From Berberis thunbergii (lineage: Eukaryota; Streptophyta; Magnoliopsida; Ranunculales; Berberidaceae): a stretch of DNA of 64,000 nucleotides. The number at the start of each line of letters is the position of its first letter. The stretch's first letter is position 1. Made by a program: the position numbers and the translations under genes. Below, in pieces: positions 46,000 through 58,300 of the stretch. Location: positions 124,001 to 188,000 of the forward strand of contig QNQO01000818.1 of the NCBI GenBank assembly GCA_003290165.1. Direction: 5' to 3'. The notes beneath the pieces were generated by a model. That model had not been told where the DNA came from, did no database searches, and saw only the letters and a program-made list of their open reading frames with translations.

Positions 46000-47436
46000 T
46001 TAGTTGGGGGTATTCAATTCGGGATTTGAATGGACTCTGAAGAATTTTAAATCTCTTGGATTTTACAAGGTTTCAATTGATTTTACAAAATTCACTGGAT
46101 TTTAAATGATTGGATTTTGAATATTTTATAAAAGTTTGTTATGGATTTCTATGGATTCTTATAAATTCAATAATTTTTTATAAATGTGTTATTAGTAATA
46201 GGAAACAATAAAAGAACACCACCTACATTGTTATCCATGCAATCACAAATCATAAAACATCTCTCAAAACATCAATTAAACAATTGTTTGTATGTTACGA
46301 GAATTTTACTTCAAATAAAAAAAAATCAAATACATTGAAGATGGTCCAAAAGTAATACAAATAACTATTTTACTTCAAATTGTTATCCCCGCCACCGCCA
46401 CATCTCCTCCCTTATTCTTCTTCACCACCACCACGCTAACGCCACATCTCATCCTCCCCCTATTTTTCTTATTTTTCTTCTTCTCCATCAATCACCACTG
46501 CCACTTCTCATCCCACCTCCACCCATTTTCATCTTCTTATTCTCAACCTCCACCCTTCATCTCTTATTCTCTGTTATTTTTTATTTTTATTTTTTTTCTT
46601 CTCCTTCTCTTCCTCCTCCAATCTTTTTTTTTCTCTTTATTTTTTTCTTTCTCATATATTTTTTTTTCCTTATTCTTTTTGCCCTCGCGAAGGTTCTGGC
46701 AAGTAGGGAACCTCCACTTGCATTAACCCCCGCAAGAGCGATGAAAAAAATGGGAAAATAATAAGAGTGGAGAATAAAATATAAGAAAATAAAAACAAAG
46801 AAAAAAAGTAGTAGAAGAAGAAGAATAAATCATGAGGGAAAAAAGAACAAAAAACAAATATGAAGAGATGACAGGAAAAATAGAAAATAATAGAAAGAAA
46901 ATGAGAAGAAGAATAATAATAATAACAATAACAAAAGATAAGAGAAAGTGTAGGTGGTGGTGCAACCAGCAGAGGTAGGGCATGGTGGTGTGGTCGGAAG
47001 TTGTGGGGCGGGGTGATGTTGCTTCTATGAAGATAAAAGATGTCCTTCAGCAGATCACAAAAAAATTGGATGGTGGCGTCCTTCAGCGAAAAATGTGGTG
47101 TTATTTAACAATAGCCAATACAAATCTGTTGAAATATGAGGGGGTGAGGTTGGATTTGGAATAACTCTTGTTATATATACTTTCCACTGACAGATCCTTC
47201 AAAATCCACAACTTTAACAAATCCATTAAAATTCACTAGTTCTTGAATACCCCATGATTTTGGTGGACTTTTGAAAAACATGAATTGAAGACCCCCTGAT
47301 TTTGATGGATTTTAAAACAATCCTTTAAAATCGGCATTTGAATACCCCTAGATTTGTAATTTAAAATCTATTAAAATTACAAATCCATTAAAATCTCATA
47401 ATCCATTAAAATTTGTAATTGAATATCACCCCCTTA
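46000..47436. mobile_element. 1.43-kb non-autonomous DNA element with TTA target duplication
   Basis: Inserted in the right arm of FB2. The ends read GGGGGTATTCAATT (about 46006) and, inverted, GGGGGTGATATTCAATT (47433 back). TTA flanks both sides (46000-46002, 47434-47436), and the intact left FB2 arm supplies the empty site. TTA plus G-rich ends suggests PIF/Harbinger. Subterminal repeats of (t)ggattttaaat/aatccattaaaat are abundant. The interior has CCACCR-rich and long T/A-rich tracts and no transposase. Confidence 0.7.
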
Positions 47437-47501
47437 GTTTTCGAAATGGGTACTAGACTCAAATACACATAAACTAATGAGGGTTAAACTAGAAAAACCC
47501 A

Positions 47502-48940
47502 TAATTATAAAGGAAGCGTATATTATCACCAACATTTTTCTTCATTACTCCCCTCACATAATTAATCAAGGATTATTTTTTACCACAATTATCACCACAA
47601 AATCGAAACCTAATCAACCACTAGTTGGTTATTATTTATTTTTTCTTGTATCAAGTTTCTCTCTATTCCAACCTCCATGTTCTTTACTAGAAGTGTAATT
47701 CTATGTCGTTTTTTCCTTTTAATTATAATTTGTTTTTTTTCTTGGTCAACCCATCCTTTACCAATTGCAAATGAGTTGTGGAGGTATAGTTTGTACGTGT
47801 GGTGAAATATAGTTTGACACATATTTGAGACTACTTTTGCAAAATACTTGTGAACTAGGTTTTGGCAACCATATATGCAACCAGGGTAACATGGCACGAT
47901 ATGCGGATGATATATTTATTGAGATATGTTTCAGATCGTGACACATCATCGACTAATTTTTTTTCTCACCCACACCACCTAATTTGCTGCCTACATGAAA
48001 TCAGATCCCAAACTCAAAGGCAGCAAAATGCAACACCTATTTGGCACCACAACCTCCTCTCACCCACACCATCAGCTAATTTTTTTTCTCTCCCATACCA
48101 CCCTCTTTCTCTCCCCTACCACCCAGTTTTTGTCCCACACCACCAAATTCAAACCTGCAAAAACTCTCTCTATCCCTCCCAAATTCATATTTTTCTCTCA
48201 CACTTGACTAAGTCTCCTACTACCACAATCGTCACTCTATCCCTCATTTTCTCTACAGTTTTCCCTCAATTTGGAATCATCTTCTTCCTCATTTGTAGTT
48301 GCTCTCATTCAAACAAAATGAAGGGTATTGTTCTTGACCTTGGGCCAATTTATATGCCCAATTAAGACTAATTCTCAAGTTCATCAAAACATGAAAATTG
48401 TACTCCTCTTAGTCATATAATCAACACAATTTGAATGAGTTAAAAACGTTTTGAATTAAGCAAGTTATGGTTATTTTACTATAATCACTCAAATTTGTCA
48501 AGCAAATAAAACATGGTATTGTACTTGACTTTGGTCCAATTGATATCCTCAATTGAGACTGATTTTCAAGATTATCAAAACATAAACATTACAGTACTCC
48601 GAGTTATCTTATTTGAATCAGTTAAAAATGTTTTGAATAGAGCAATTTATAGTCGTTTTACTAAAATCACTCAAATCTGTCTAGCAAAAAAAAATGTATT
48701 GTCCCAGACTTTAGGCCAATTTATACTTTCAATTGGGACCGATTATCAAGATATCAAAACATAAACATTGTAGCACTCTGAGTCATCTTACAAACAAATT
48801 TTGAATCAGTTAAAAATGTTATGAATTGAACAAGTTATGATCATTTTACTAAAATCACTCAAATCTATTTAGCAAATACCGAATTGCTAAAGAAGATGAT
48901 GGAGAGGGGAAGGATAAGAAGAAGATGGAGAAGGGGTGAC
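47502..48940. repeat. R unit, copy 4 (without PPD2 fragment)
   Basis: Matches R1 from about 17480 to 19095 with more divergence. It includes the TC-rich block and the triplet anchored at 48337, 48528 and 48708, and ends at agaaggggtgac (48940). In R1 and R3 the same bases are followed by PPD2 exon 2; here unrelated sequence follows (ttggctgtgactcc). It therefore represents the unit before, or without, gene capture. Confidence 0.78.
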
Positions 48941-49348
48941 GTTGGCTGTGACTCCATCTCATCTATCTCTCATCATTGTTGGTCGTCTCTTATTGTCCAT
49001 TCCTTGCTACCCCTTCGGTGGTACTGTTGTTGTTGTTGTTGTTGTTTTTTTTAGAAGAAATGGTGAGAGAGGAAGTTGTGGTGTCAAATAGTCACTGCCA
49101 ACTCAAAATTTATCTTTGTAGTACAGGATCTCCATTATACATACACAAAAAGACTTTTCCATTCACCTCTCCAAAACCAAACGCACATTTCTTCTACAAG
49201 GTGGAAAATCGAAAGACCTCATCACCGACTCTTCCAAAACTTTCCCCTCTTTTCGTTTCGATTTCAAACGATTTTTTCGATCGAATTCATAGTTTCTGAG
49301 TTGAATTTACAAAAAAATTGGTGAAGAATATTTAGGGCGGAACCAATA
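48941..49348 (+). promoter_or_regulatory. Presumed UPL6 promoter and 5' leader
   Basis: Only about 400 bp separate repeat R4 from the UPL6 start codon. It contains a (GTT)n tract (about 49027-49047) and a pyrimidine-rich leader (49150-49280). No TATA box is clear. The promoter of UPL6 must be short or must use repeat-derived sequence. Confidence 0.45.
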
Positions 49349-52300
49349 ATGTTCTTCAGTGGAGATCCATCGACGCGGAAGAGAGTCGATTTAGGAGGAA
49401 GGAGTTCCAAGGAGAGAGACAGACAGAAGCTTCTCGAGGAAGCTAGATTGGAACGGAAGCGGAGGTTAGGGTTACGCCAGCAGAATTCAGCTGTAATCAA
49501 GATTCAGGTTTCATTTCTCACGATCTTTGATGCCTTGATGGTGTTTTACTTGATAAGTTTTAGGTTAGTTTTGTATCCAGACAAATCGAATAGTTGCACT
49601 CGACAATTGATTGCATTGTTTATGAATTGACGATTCTTGGGGCTGAATTTCAGTAGAATGATTAAATAATGTTTGTACTTGAACTAGTTGGCGTGCTTTT
49701 TACAATGAAAGAAGCATAGGAAAGTAGGGCACAAAATGAGCGAGTTTAGGATTCGTAGTCGGATTGTTACATAGATTACAATACACTAACAAGTACTACA
49801 TTGACAATTTCTCTTTAGGAGGGGCTTCTCTCAAAGTTAATCATCTTAAAATTTGATCTTGTTGTTTAGTTAAGAAGAAATAAATGTAAAAGGAGAAATC
49901 TCAAAGTTCCTGGATGCATGAAAAAGGGAGCTGCCAAATGAAGACAGCGCCATTTTTGAGAAAAAAAGGAAGTCAATATAGTTAACAAAAAGCCCCACCC
50001 AAATGGGGATTGACACTATTGAGTTTTAAAGGGGGGGAAGTAGGTAGAGCTAAAGCAATATCTCTATTTAAACACTGGGTTGTTGAAGCAAATGTTAGGT
50101 ATATCTAAACAAGGTCCAAAGGTCAATTTCATTTGAACGTTTGGTGGATGCCTTCATAAATTTCATGTTTAGTTAGTTACTTGTGCACTCATTGAAAGTG
50201 TGTCCCTGATGCACAAAATGATACTGGCCTGTAAAGTATGAAACTTGACTAATGACTATTGCAGAAATGCTACAGAGGGAGAAAGGTCGTGGAAACTGAA
50301 CGTTCTAAAATGAGAGAACAATTTCGTCTGAGATTTGGTGACCGGTGCCAAAAGGTAGACAGGTAGGGTTACATTCCAAACCTTTTTTCCTGTGATCATT
50401 TAGTTCTCGAGTTATGTTAGATTTTGCTTGGTACTCTGTCTAGATGTACAAATTGCCTTTAGCAGCTGCACATGTGGTCTTACATGTGATCAAGCATGGA
50501 AAACATTGCATAGATGTGGTTATGCATTTTAGTAGTTCCTGAACGACATGTAGCAGTTCTCTATCATAGAAAACTGGAATGAAAAGAGATATATCACCCC
50601 AATCCTTTTCATACACAATAAGCTCTAAAGCCTCTAATCAGTTTGGTATGTGTAGAAAATTGCACAAAGGTAGTATATATATATTCAGTGTCAAGATAGC
50701 TCTAAACTAAAAGACTCTTTCCACCATACCCCCATCCCTTTCATACATCATTGCATCATTGGAATATTATCCTTATATATTCATTTAGTTTTTAGCATTA
50801 TGATTGTTATCGTGGATTTTTACCTCCACTATGTGACTGGCTTTGTAGGGGTTGCTTCAATCCTGATTCAGAATTCCTCAGCCAATTGCTTTTTTTCTTT
50901 GACGCAAGAAATGATGGTGATGTGTTGGTCCTTGTGGAAACATGTAGATTGTTGCATCAATTTGTTCGAGTTAGTGGTGAGTTTTCTTTTTGCTCTTTAA
51001 ATCTTTATGAGGGTTAAATTATGCATAAATGTTTTCTGGTTCATTGTGGCGGCTAGAGTTGTTGCATAGGCATTCATGATCAACTCTAGTTTAAACTGAA
51101 ACTGCATGAATCTATTATAGCATAGAAATGCAAAATATGGGTCAAATCCACAGCCACGGGGATTAGGACCAACAGGACCAATTCAGAATTTCAGATTTAG
51201 AGTCTACCTAAAGACACACATTGCCCATGAGTAGTAGGAATATGTTCATCATTTTAATTTTTGTATACCATCTCATCCCATACTGTAGGTATTTGGTTTA
51301 TGAAGCCTGTCTTATGACTTAGTGCAATAATATGACTAAGAAATCTCGGTGGTAATTTTACTACTGAACTGAAATGTAGTTAGGTTTTTACCATATGCAA
51401 CTATAATTTTCCGTCCTCTGTTAGAAGGATTAATGTGATTGACTCTGCCATCTCCTAATTGGTGAGCGAAACTTCCATAGTTGCTCAACTTCCACATAGC
51501 TAGTATTTTTCATTCTTAAAAGGTCTAGCATATTTTCAGTCACAGTACACTGGCAGATTGATGTTTATTTAGAATATTGCCTTGAAATTTGTATATGTGT
51601 GTGTGTGTGGAAGATTCCAATTTCTCTTCGATGTATGGAATCTGTTCATAAGAAATCTTTGGCGCTCTCCATCTGTTTTGATTTGTGCTATTTCATCTTG
51701 TATTTGCAATATATGTTTCAAGTTTACTGGCTTTAGAACCTTTTGTCGGTTGGCAACTTTTGATTTAATGACAGGGGATGTCATAAGCCTCTTTGGGAGT
51801 ACCGATTACTCTTCAAAGCACACCATTGCAGAAAACAGAGTTAAGCGACTTGTATACGCGTGCCTGGTGGCTGTTCATCAGAATAGGTATTGCATCCTCC
51901 TTGTGGATGATCTGCTACATTTTGGAATTCGTTTTATTCTTCATATTCACAGTAGTTGATATAATTTGATTAAATTTTTTCAAATGGAAAGTGGTTGCCA
52001 GTATGTTGAACAACAATAGTTATAATGCACTGATGATTTATTCTATAAGACCTTTAAATAGGTCTTTAGGTATGGATGGATCACATTTACTTCTCATTTT
52101 TTTTTATATCAAAAAAGTTGGAGAGGGTTTAGTAAGCAAGAGTCTTAAAAAGTAGAAACTCCGTCATATTCTCACCCCTCTACAAACACAATGGAACCCC
52201 TATTGATTTTATACGAGTATACGACTAAAAACATGGAACTCCCAAGTCATATGCATAATCTGAGAGACCTAAAGTGTCTGATAAACAACTCCACTCTTCA

Positions 52301-55300
52301 TTCCATGCATCAAGGTATTCTCTTCTCCCCTCCTTTCATTCTTAAAACAGTAAAATATGTTGCGTAAATAAATGTTTGAAGAATACTTCAGTCTTTATAT
52401 ATTCTTGGTTGATATAATTCATACTTTGTATACATATTTTTTTGTCCAAGTGCATTGAGTTCGCCTAGCCCTGGGCTGATTTGTGTTTACAAAGGAAAAC
52501 TGGACTCTAACATTTAAAATTTATTTTCATTTTGACATTTGATGACTTGCATGTTTTCATTGGTTGAAGGGTCTTTTTGTTGAATAACTTTTTGAAAAGT
52601 CAAAATGTGTGAACCAATTATAACATGCCATGCCAGCAATGTCAAAATGAATTTAGATTTTGAATGTAGAGTGGAAGTACCCAATTTTAAAACTTATATG
52701 TTTCTATTATGATAGGCCCATTCATACTTCAATGTATTAGTACTTAATACATGCTTTTGTGTAGGAATCGACTGAAGGATCAACTTTTGATGTTGTCCGA
52801 ATTACCTACTTTGCCAATAATTGTCTTACTCGAGGCAATGGTGATCTTGACAGATCCCGAACTTCCATGGACATGCAAAACAGTTGGCTATCTCTCACAA
52901 CAACATGCACTAGTGCTGTTGAGAGACGTTGTTTACACAGGGATGGTACGTACTATTTTTTGTAATATTTGAATAAAGTTTATTCATTTCCTTGAATAAT
53001 GAGGAGAATGTGAACTCTTTAGTTTCCTGGACAATACCAAATTGGGATTTTTGTCTGTGCAGTTTCTTCTAGTGTGCATGATCTACGCCAGTTAAATTGT
53101 AACTTCTCACGCAACATTATTTTATGCAGCAAAACACGAAGATTGGAGGTACCAGTGAGAGAATATCTTCTTTGGAGAGTTTTCTTGTTCGTATGACATC
53201 TCACTTTGGTCAAAATCAATGCATCTGCTCCAATAGTAACCCCTGCTGGAGTTTCTCTTCTCAAATTCTTACCCTCCCTCTCCTGTGGCGGCATTTTCGA
53301 TGCTTGAAAGAGGTGATTTTCTTTAAAGAATGAACTATTCTTCAGCGCTTGTTAATAGAGTTGCATTGTTGTGTCAAAACTTAATTAGATGTTTGTTAGT
53401 TACGTGTCATTGATCTGATCTGTCTTGATTATAAAATTAATTCTATTAAGGCCTCCATAAAGTGTAATGGATTCATGCTCTCCGCTCTACCGAGTCTGTG
53501 AATGCAACATTAACACGATACAAACAGGTTTAGATTGAGTTTTCATAGGCTGTGCTATCAAAGGTTAGCCTAGGCTACTCCTAGGCATGATGCACAATTT
53601 GGTCACCTTGCCTAACAGCTTGATGCAATCCTAGTCGCGCTATCGCCTCGACCCCCTATTGCCACCAACCCCAACGTCTCAGCCGCCTCGCATCCTCTCA
53701 TGATCGTGCCGTTGTGCTCTTCATCTCACAAGCTAAATCTTTTTTTCTTCCGTTCTTCTCCTCCCATTCCCTTTTTCTTCCCTTCTCCTACGCCTTTTCT
53801 TCGTTTTGGGCACATGTCACACATTTAAAAAAGAATTCCATATGAGTAAGAAAGAAGGTGGTATGGGCAAGGTGGATGAAGATGGAGGAGACCTGTTTGG
53901 ATATGATGAAAATGTTGTGACTGGTTATTTGGGTTTGTTGAACATTAAGATGAAAAGTTTGAATAAATATTGCAAAATCATTTTTATAGGGTATAATAGT
54001 CTACATATTTTTCTGGGGGACCTTAACCTTTAGGCTAGCCTAGGCAGTCAGGAGGTGTGATGCTAGGATGGAGCGCCTTGCATTGCCCCATGCCTCAAAC
54101 TGCCCAGTTCACGGGTTTTCATTTCAACCTGCCTCAACTTTTTTGATATTTTTATTTTTATTTTGTTGAGACATACATCTACACATGGCACATGCAATGT
54201 TTGAAGATGACTGTCACTTAATTCACGGGATTCTTTCTGCTCAAGTTGTCTAATTCTACATCTCATATTTTCTTTTCTTTTTTCTATACAGATATGTTAT
54301 AGTGGTACTCTGTGGTTCTGTTTTGTGGCACCGATATCTCTTTGCCATCTAATTAATTTGTTGTATCTACTTTTAGAACTATAGCATGCTGTCCTCATTG
54401 GAAACTGATGTTTTCACATCAGGTGTTTGCAACAAAAGGGTTGATTGAGCATTATCTTCATCGGATGGCATTGTGTCTACATGATAATGCAAATGTTCTT
54501 CCTGATGATATATCATTGGAATTTCCAGGGTATGCCTGCCTTCTTGGGAATATATTAGAAGTTGTTGGGACTGCACTATCTCGACCAAATTGCTCACTCG
54601 ATATGGTATGTACAATTTTTTTTGGGTAAATTATGATGACATAGTAGAAGCCACTTACTTGGTCGAGGCCAATGTATCTATGGTCTGAATATCACTTGTT
54701 AGTTTTCAACAAAGCACAAGTTTTGGTTTGGTTTGTAAGTTTGCAAGGGTTGATTCTTACCAAATGATGCTCTTGCTTTTCCAAGATTGGTTCTTGTTGA
54801 TGATATGTTAACTATTGAAGACCTTATTACTTATCCTATGAATTTAATTGGTTTTTCCATGGACTTATATTTTTAGTTCATGCCAAACAAAAAAGAAATG
54901 ATTGAATTATTTGTCTACTGGACATTTCACTGGTCAGTTTCAAATTTATAATTGAATCATTTGTTTACCACGAAGTTCAATTTTTTTTTCCTACTTCCTT
55001 TGTTTTTTTAACACCCAGCATTTTCTTGATCCGCAAAGTTATTCTGTTACCATCAGCTGGGTTAGTAATACCATGGTATTATTCTGATAACTGGAAAATC
55101 ATATCCCGTCAGGCCTTAAGAAACATTGCTTCATCAAGGTCCTTGAATTCTAATTCCTTTATTCTGTGTTGAACAAAAATGACATACTTTCTTGGTTTAA
55201 CAAGCCTCTCGTGAAACAGGAAGATTTTTTTTGGAAATTTCGCTTTATTTGTCAGATTGTTATAACTTGAGAAGCACTTCTTTCCATGCTAAGCAGATTC

Positions 55301-58300
55301 TATTTAAGCCATAAATTCAATTGACTGTGATTTTATTCACCCTTTTTTCTCAGTGGTAAAAGGGAGGTATAATATCTGGGAATGTATCAATATTTTATGC
55401 CTATACCTTTGTCGGCGCTATTTTCTTTCTCTTATAATGAACAGCAGTGTTCTGCATTCTTAGTTCCTGTACTTCTCCCTCAGTCACTACTGTAAATTGT
55501 GCCTTTCATAATTCTGACTATTGATGAGTAATTTCACTTTCCCTATCAAGTTTTCACTACTTAAATAAATATTATGGATTGCTGAAGATATCTAACATTG
55601 CCCACATTCTATTTTGATCAGGCCATAGACTTTGCAGCTGTTTCAGCATATATGCTTGAAGCTTTGCCAACCATTAAATCACTGACTAGAGGAAGTAAAG
55701 AAAGTATGATTTTCAGTGATGTAACTGAATTATTTCAAACAGACAGATATAATTTTCAATCAAAATTTAGCTTTTTTTAAAAAAAAAATAAAATAAAAAT
55801 TATTAGTCTAGTGAATGAGTAGAATTATATGTTCATTTCTCGACCTTGCATTTTAACTACCAGGTTCAACAATGAGTGATGACGAAATGGACATTGATGA
55901 GGAACGCGTAGAAGTTATGACCATGAACAAGGAACTTGAAAAACAGATATCTAATGCAGTAGATCCTCGCCTTCTTCAGCAACTGGTATACAAGAATGAG
56001 TTTTGCATCAGCTAGATTTATATCTTACGTTCTGGTTGCGGTATATCCTTGTGTTTTGTGTTGAAGTTGCTTATCTTGGACAGGTCACTGTTCTCATCCG
56101 AGGTACATCACAGACTATTGGATTGCATGGAGTTGGACCACATGATAAAGAGGTGGCAGCTGTTGGTGCAATCTGTGCCTTCCTTCACATGATGTTCAGT
56201 ACTTTGCCAGTTGAACGCATTATGACTGGACTAGCTTATAGAACTGAGCTTGTTCCTATGCTTTGGAACTTTATCAAGCAGTGCCATGAAAATCAACGAT
56301 GGCCATCTTTGTCTGAGCTAACAGCTAGTTTGTCTGGAGATGCTCCTGGTTGGCTCTTACCTCTTGCTGTTTTTTGTCCTGTATATAAGTAAGTTTACTT
56401 GCTTGGATATCATAACCTTTTTGTATAAAATTTTCTGAAAATGCTCTTTCTCTCGGTTCTCTGTAAGAAGAGTGCTAAAATTGCTATATATATTTATGGT
56501 TCATCAGGCACATGCTCATGATAATCGACAACGAGGAATTTTATGAGCAGGAAAAACCACTCTCGCTGAAGGATATTAAAAACTTGATTATCGTTTTGAA
56601 GCAGGTAAGATTCCAATAGAATTTGTTAAGTTATTTCCTGTATTTTACTGGTTTAAACTCTTAATCAAACACACACAAACCTAAATTATATGTATCTTTC
56701 TTGTTCCAAGTTGTTTATAATTAGTTATTGTTTCCTGCAGGCCTTGTGGCAGCTCCTTTGGGTGATTCCTGCAAAGTCTTCCAACTCGATGAAAACTACA
56801 GCTAACCTAGCTGGTCAGAAGAGGCTCTCTATAGATTTCATTCAACACAGAGTCGGCACTGCTGCTTCTGAGCTCCTCTCTCAGGTAAATTTGAAACATG
56901 TGGATGTTCTTTCTTTTCTTGGTTAATTGCCGTTACAAATCGTTGCTTAGGTGCAGGGGGGATATATCCATATATATATTTATATAGTTATTTGAACATA
57001 TTGTAGAACTCTATACTTTATTATCCCGTGACAAATGTTATTACCTCAGCTGCAAGATTGGAATAATAGACGCCAGTTCACTACGCCTAGTAACTTCCAT
57101 GCACAAGAAGCAGTTGATGAATCTTTCCTCTCACAGGTTGATTTCCTTGTCTTCTAGTCGTCTTGGAAACCTCATTCATGGATACTGATGCTTTCTTTTT
57201 CCAGGCTGTAATTGAAAATACCAGAGCATATGACATACTAAGACGAGCTCCTTTTTTGGTTCCATTTACAAGCAGGGTGAAAATATTCACTGTGAGTAAC
57301 ATACAAGTTTTGATTTCTCAAACATAAGTGGTTGTCAAAAATGACTTTCTCAGAGGCCATGTTTAGTTTTAAAGGAAAAAAGAATTCAACCGAAAGCATT
57401 GAAAACAGGGGGAAGGGAGTGAGATTTTTTTATTTTATTTTTATCATATATATCTATAGGTTTTTTTTTTCGTGTCTGTGTGTGGTAGGGGATTGACATT
57501 ATTAATCAGTAACTGTAACAGGCCTTACATTTAAAGCTGTTGTTTCTTAGGAACTGAATTGAGTATCATTTTGGCTTTACATTAGAATTATTTGATGAAA
57601 CACATTTCTAGGCAGTATGTGTTTCTGTTATCATCATCTTTCATCGTGGGATCTTTTCATGAATTTTCTGAAACAGTCACAGTTGAAGGATGCAAGGCAT
57701 AGACATGGATTTCATGTTGCGATTGCTAGAAATCGTTTCAGAATCAGACGAGACCGAATATTTGAAGATGCGTTTGCTCAGTTGAGTGCTTTATCCGAAG
57801 ACGATCTCCGTGGAGTGGTATGGCCTTGTCTATTTCATCCGCTACTGCTGTTAGGAATGCCGTCATATTGGTTATTCTGTGGTGGCTAATTTTCTTGTTT
57901 GCTTCTTTTGATGATATGTAAGTTTTCCAATTCTGTCTATTGTTGAGTTCTTCAGATTCGAGTAACCTTTGTCAATGAATTTGGAGTAGAAGAGGCCGGA
58001 ATTGATGGAGGTGGAATTTTCAAAGATTTCATGGAGAATGTGACGCGCGCCGCCTTTGATGTGCAGTATGGCCTATTCAAGGTTATTTTGGTTGCTATAT
58101 GGAGGGGTTCACACCCCTCCCTTTTTATTTATCTCTTCTCCTTTTTAGGGCATTGTGAAAGTATGTGTAATGACCCATTCTATATAATCTCTTTGGCCAA
58201 AAATCAATTTGGTGGGATGATCAAAGTTCGGAATATATATAAAGAAAAAGAGTAGTCTCGTATGCCCCAAATTTCAATAGGAAAGTACGAAATTTAACTC

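Larger units (their letters stand above)
44548..47510. mobile_element. Second foldback element (FB2), arms interrupted by nested insertions
   Basis: The left arm (about 44557-44956) pairs with a right arm at about 45683-46002 plus 47434-47501, the latter split by a later insertion. Arm landmarks are tgggttttt at the tips, cctcattagtttatgtgtat, the caacccaacccaacc block and gagattggtctcttctt at the inner ends. Flanks taatgattg and taattataa (44548-44556, 47502-47510) look like a diverged 9-bp target duplication in the R-unit sequence caataattacaaagg. Long arms and 9-bp TSD suggest a Mutator-like origin. No transposase is present. Confidence 0.65.

Noticed and set aside
54063..54615. Minus-strand frames within UPL6
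   Set aside because: They overlap an exon and intron of UPL6 that fit the family on the plus strand; no independent domain.
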